From Urechidicola vernalis (GTDB lineage: Bacteria > Bacteroidota > Bacteroidia > Flavobacteriales > Flavobacteriaceae): a stretch of DNA of 64,000 nt. The stretch is from assembly GCF_031846385.1 (NCBI RefSeq), contig NZ_JAVRHV010000002.1, positions 248,001-312,000 on the forward strand, in the 5' to 3' direction. Position 1 is the first letter of the stretch. Every line of letters starts with the position of its first letter. Under the pieces are notes generated by a model. The model had not been told where the DNA came from. It was given only the letters and a program-made list of their open reading frames with translations, and did no database searches. Shown here in pieces: positions 61,956-64,000 of this stretch. Both the position numbers and the translations under genes were made by a program.

Positions 61956-63524
61956 ATGAAACCAACAAAATTATTCTTTCTTTTTTCTTTCGTCTTTATT
62001 TTCAATTCATTTTCTCAAGAAAATTATTTAGGAGAAGGCCCTTTCAATCAATTAATTATTAAGGGTGTAATGCTAATTAATGGAGACGGCTCTCCACCAA
62101 GAGGACCCATTGATATTGTAGTTGAAAATAATAAAATTGTAAAGATTCAAGTTATTGGTTATCCCGGAGTTTCAATCAATGAAAATCGGAGACCAAAACT
62201 AATTGAAGGTGGAAAAGAACTAGATGCATCTGGCATGTATTTATTACCTGGTTTTATTGACATGCATGGGCATATCGGTGGTAATGCACAGGGTGCAGAC
62301 CCTGAATATGTATTTAAGTTATGGATGGCTCATGGCATTACAACAGTAAGACAACCTAGTGGAAAAAGCGCAAAGGAACTTTTAGAATTAAAAAATAAAA
62401 GCAATGCAAATGAGATCGTTGCGCCTAGAATATTCGGATATACAGGCTTTGGAAGCGGAGCTGAAAACGGGATTAACACCACGGAAGAAGCAAGAGCATG
62501 GGTCAGAGAAAACGCAGAAAAAGGAGCAGACGGTATAAAGTTTTTTGGAGCAGAACCAGAAATTATGACCGCAGCACTGGATGAAAATAAAAAATTAGGC
62601 CTTGGGTCTGCATGCCATCATGCCCAATTAAGTGTTGCACGATGGAATGTTTTACATTCGGCTAGAGCAGGCTTAACATCTATGGAACATTGGTATGGTC
62701 TGCCAGAGGCACTATTCGAAGATAGAACAATTCAGAATTACCCTTTAGATTATAATTATCAAAATGAACAGCATCGATTCGAAGAAGCTGGAAAACTATG
62801 GGCACAAGCGGCAAAACCATATTCGGAGCATTGGAATAATGTTATGAATGAATTAATAGATTTAGACTTTACATTAGATCCAACTTTTAATATTTACGAA
62901 GCCAGCAGAGATTTACATAAAGCAAGACGTGCAGAATGGCATGAAGATTATACACTACCTTCATTATGGAAATTCTACGAACCTAGTAAAATATCTCATG
63001 GCTCTTATTGGCACGACTGGGGAACCGAACAAGAAGTCGCTTGGAAGAAGAATTATCAACTTTGGATGACTTTTATAAATGAATATAAAAATAGAGGAGG
63101 ACGCGTTACGGCCGGTTCGGATTCAGGATTTATATATCAACTTTATGGTTTTGCCTACATTCGAGAATTAGAACTATTAAGAGAGGCAGGCTTTCACCCT
63201 TTAGAAGTTATTAGAGCAGCTACATTAAATGGTGCAGAGGCCTTAAAGTGGGACGATAAAATTGGCTCCATTCAAGTTGGGAAATTAGCCGATTTCGTTA
63301 TTGTAGACGAAAATCCTCTAAAAAATTTAAAAGTATTATATGGAACCGGTGCTGTTAAATTAACAGAAGATAACGAAGTTATTAGAGCCGGCGGAGTTAA
63401 GTTTACGGTAAAAGACGGAATTATATATGATGCAAAAAGATTACTCTCTGATGTTAAAAAAATGGTAGATAGTGAAAAGGAAAAGCTAGACTGGGATCTT
63501 AAACAACCAGGAGTAAAGAAATAA
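61956..63524 (+). CDS. Exported metal-dependent amidohydrolase
   Basis: 522 residues with a signal peptide (about 1-20, ending NSFSQ). The metal motif PGFIDMHGHIGG (98-109, H104 and H106), DGIKFFGAEPEIM (possible carboxylated Lys), the later CHHAQL and the metal Asp in TAGSDSGF are present. It is of the imidazolonepropionase/prolidase-like type; substrate unknown, perhaps a dipeptide or cyclic amide. Pairing with the divergent M24 peptidase suggests a peptide role. Confidence 0.92.
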   Translation: MKPTKLFFLFSFVFIFNSFSQENYLGEGPFNQLIIKGVMLINGDGSPPRGPIDIVVENNKIVKIQVIGYPGVSINENRRPKLIEGGKELDASGMYLLPGFIDMHGHIGGNAQGADPEYVFKLWMAHGITTVRQPSGKSAKELLELKNKSNANEIVAPRIFGYTGFGSGAENGINTTEEARAWVRENAEKGADGIKFFGAEPEIMTAALDENKKLGLGSACHHAQLSVARWNVLHSARAGLTSMEHWYGLPEALFEDRTIQNYPLDYNYQNEQHRFEEAGKLWAQAAKPYSEHWNNVMNELIDLDFTLDPTFNIYEASRDLHKARRAEWHEDYTLPSLWKFYEPSKISHGSYWHDWGTEQEVAWKKNYQLWMTFINEYKNRGGRVTAGSDSGFIYQLYGFAYIRELELLREAGFHPLEVIRAATLNGAEALKWDDKIGSIQVGKLADFVIVDENPLKNLKVLYGTGAVKLTEDNEVIRAGGVKFTVKDGIIYDAKRLLSDVKKMVDSEKEKLDWDLKQPGVKK

Positions 63525-63532
63525 GTCTAATC

Positions 63533-64000
63533 CTAATTCCATACCCACCATTCTGCTTTAACACCAAAATAATAACCCCATTGTTTTTCTCCTGCAAATT
63601 GCAAATATGGAGAATACAATGACTCTTTGGCGTAATCATTATAATATGCGGCAGACGCCACAAAACGCAAATGAGGTCTTGCCCAAACATCACGTTCTCC
63701 TGTAGGAACCAATACTGGCGCAATACTAAATTTTGTCATGCTAGCCACTGGATTATCTCCATCGGTGCGTTGAGAATAATGTAATTCTGTTAGCAAATGA
63801 AAATAATCAGATATAAAATGTTCATTTCGAATTCCAACGGTTAAATCAAACTTTTTATTATATACCTCTCTACCAAAATAGGTTTTCGCCAATCCGTTAG
63901 TTGCTGCTCCTCCTTTACTAGCTGTTATAATTCCATAAGCGTTTAACGCATATTTATCCGAAAAGTTAAACACAGCATGATCTACCAATGCCCAAGAATA
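63533..64000 (-). CDS. Maltoporin-like carbohydrate porin, C-terminal part (cut by window edge)
   Basis: The frame stays open to the window end (155 codons plus stop). The sequence shows alternating beta-barrel strands, MTKFSIAPVLVP and WARPHLRFVASAAYYND, which resemble the LamB C-terminal region, and an aromatic ending (KAEWWVWN) typical of outer-membrane barrels. It would import oligosaccharides. The N-terminus and any sugar-cluster context lie beyond the window. Its stop is eight bases from that of the convergent amidohydrolase gene. Confidence 0.8.
   Translation of the reverse strand, partial: YSWALVDHAVFNFSDKYALNAYGIITASKGGAATNGLAKTYFGREVYNKKFDLTVGIRNEHFISDYFHLLTELHYSQRTDGDNPVASMTKFSIAPVLVPTGERDVWARPHLRFVASAAYYNDYAKESLYSPYLQFAGEKQWGYYFGVKAEWWVWN

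Noticed and set aside
61844..62062. 72-residue frame in the gap before the amidohydrolase gene
   Set aside because: It overlaps the signal peptide of the exported amidohydrolase in another frame and has no recognisable features.

Overview
The window is low-GC DNA with dense, short-spaced operons, promoters of the Bacteroidota type (TAnnTTTG near -7, sometimes with TTTG near -33), exported sulfatases, a fused CcoNO oxidase subunit, a cbb3/CcoG/FixH cluster and a mevalonate pathway. Together these point to a marine member of the Flavobacteriaceae. Species cannot be named from the sequence alone. I found no phage, insertion sequence, CRISPR array or rRNA; one tRNA is present.

Layout. 1-3776: N-terminus of a LacI-type regulator facing away from a hexuronate operon (SDR mannonate oxidoreductase, uxuA, uxaC), with a palindromic operator at the start site. 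3827-8679: a small exported protein, two exported sulfatases and an unknown exported protein. 8681-16162: the complete histidine operon on the minus strand (hisG-D-C-B-H-A-F-IE), ending in a thioesterase gene. 16163-16641: a divergent control region with a His-codon leader peptide and terminator for the his operon and an Arg-rich leader ORF for the arginine side. 16642-27419: a combined arginine/proline operon (GNAT, argG, argC, proC, argD, proA, proB, argF', argB, argE, argH). 27408-37049: a Crp/Fnr regulator and the cbb3 oxidase system (ccoI, ccoS, ccoNO, ccoQ, ccoP, ccoG, fixH, SafE-type protein), with an FNR-like palindrome and three copies of an interspersed inverted repeat.

37175-42635: 23S/16S pseudouridine synthase, a UbiA prenyltransferase, mevalonate kinase, diphosphomevalonate decarboxylase, a small unknown protein, lspA, tRNA-Arg(UCG) and a GatB/YqeY protein. 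42742-58052: the dcw division and cell-wall cluster on the minus strand (mraZ, rsmH, ftsL, ftsI, murE, mraY, murD, ftsW, murG, murC, ftsQ, ftsA, ftsZ) with three 10-bp-phased MraZ boxes at its promoter; murF and ddl are not in it. 58280-60398: alpha/beta hydrolase, engB and an RluA-type synthase. 60449-64000: an exported M24 peptidase, an exported amidohydrolase and the C-terminus of a maltoporin-like porin cut by the window edge.

Most of the window is well-known core metabolism and cell biology. The points most worth a second look are regulatory: the his attenuator with a visible antiterminator pairing, the Arg-rich leader ORF, the 34-bp FNR-like palindrome, the phased MraZ boxes and the repeat family in the cco cluster. 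On the enzyme side, residue 90 (Ser) of the ornithine carbamoyltransferase hints at succinylated rather than acetylated arginine intermediates. I did not find convincing evidence for a wholly new system.
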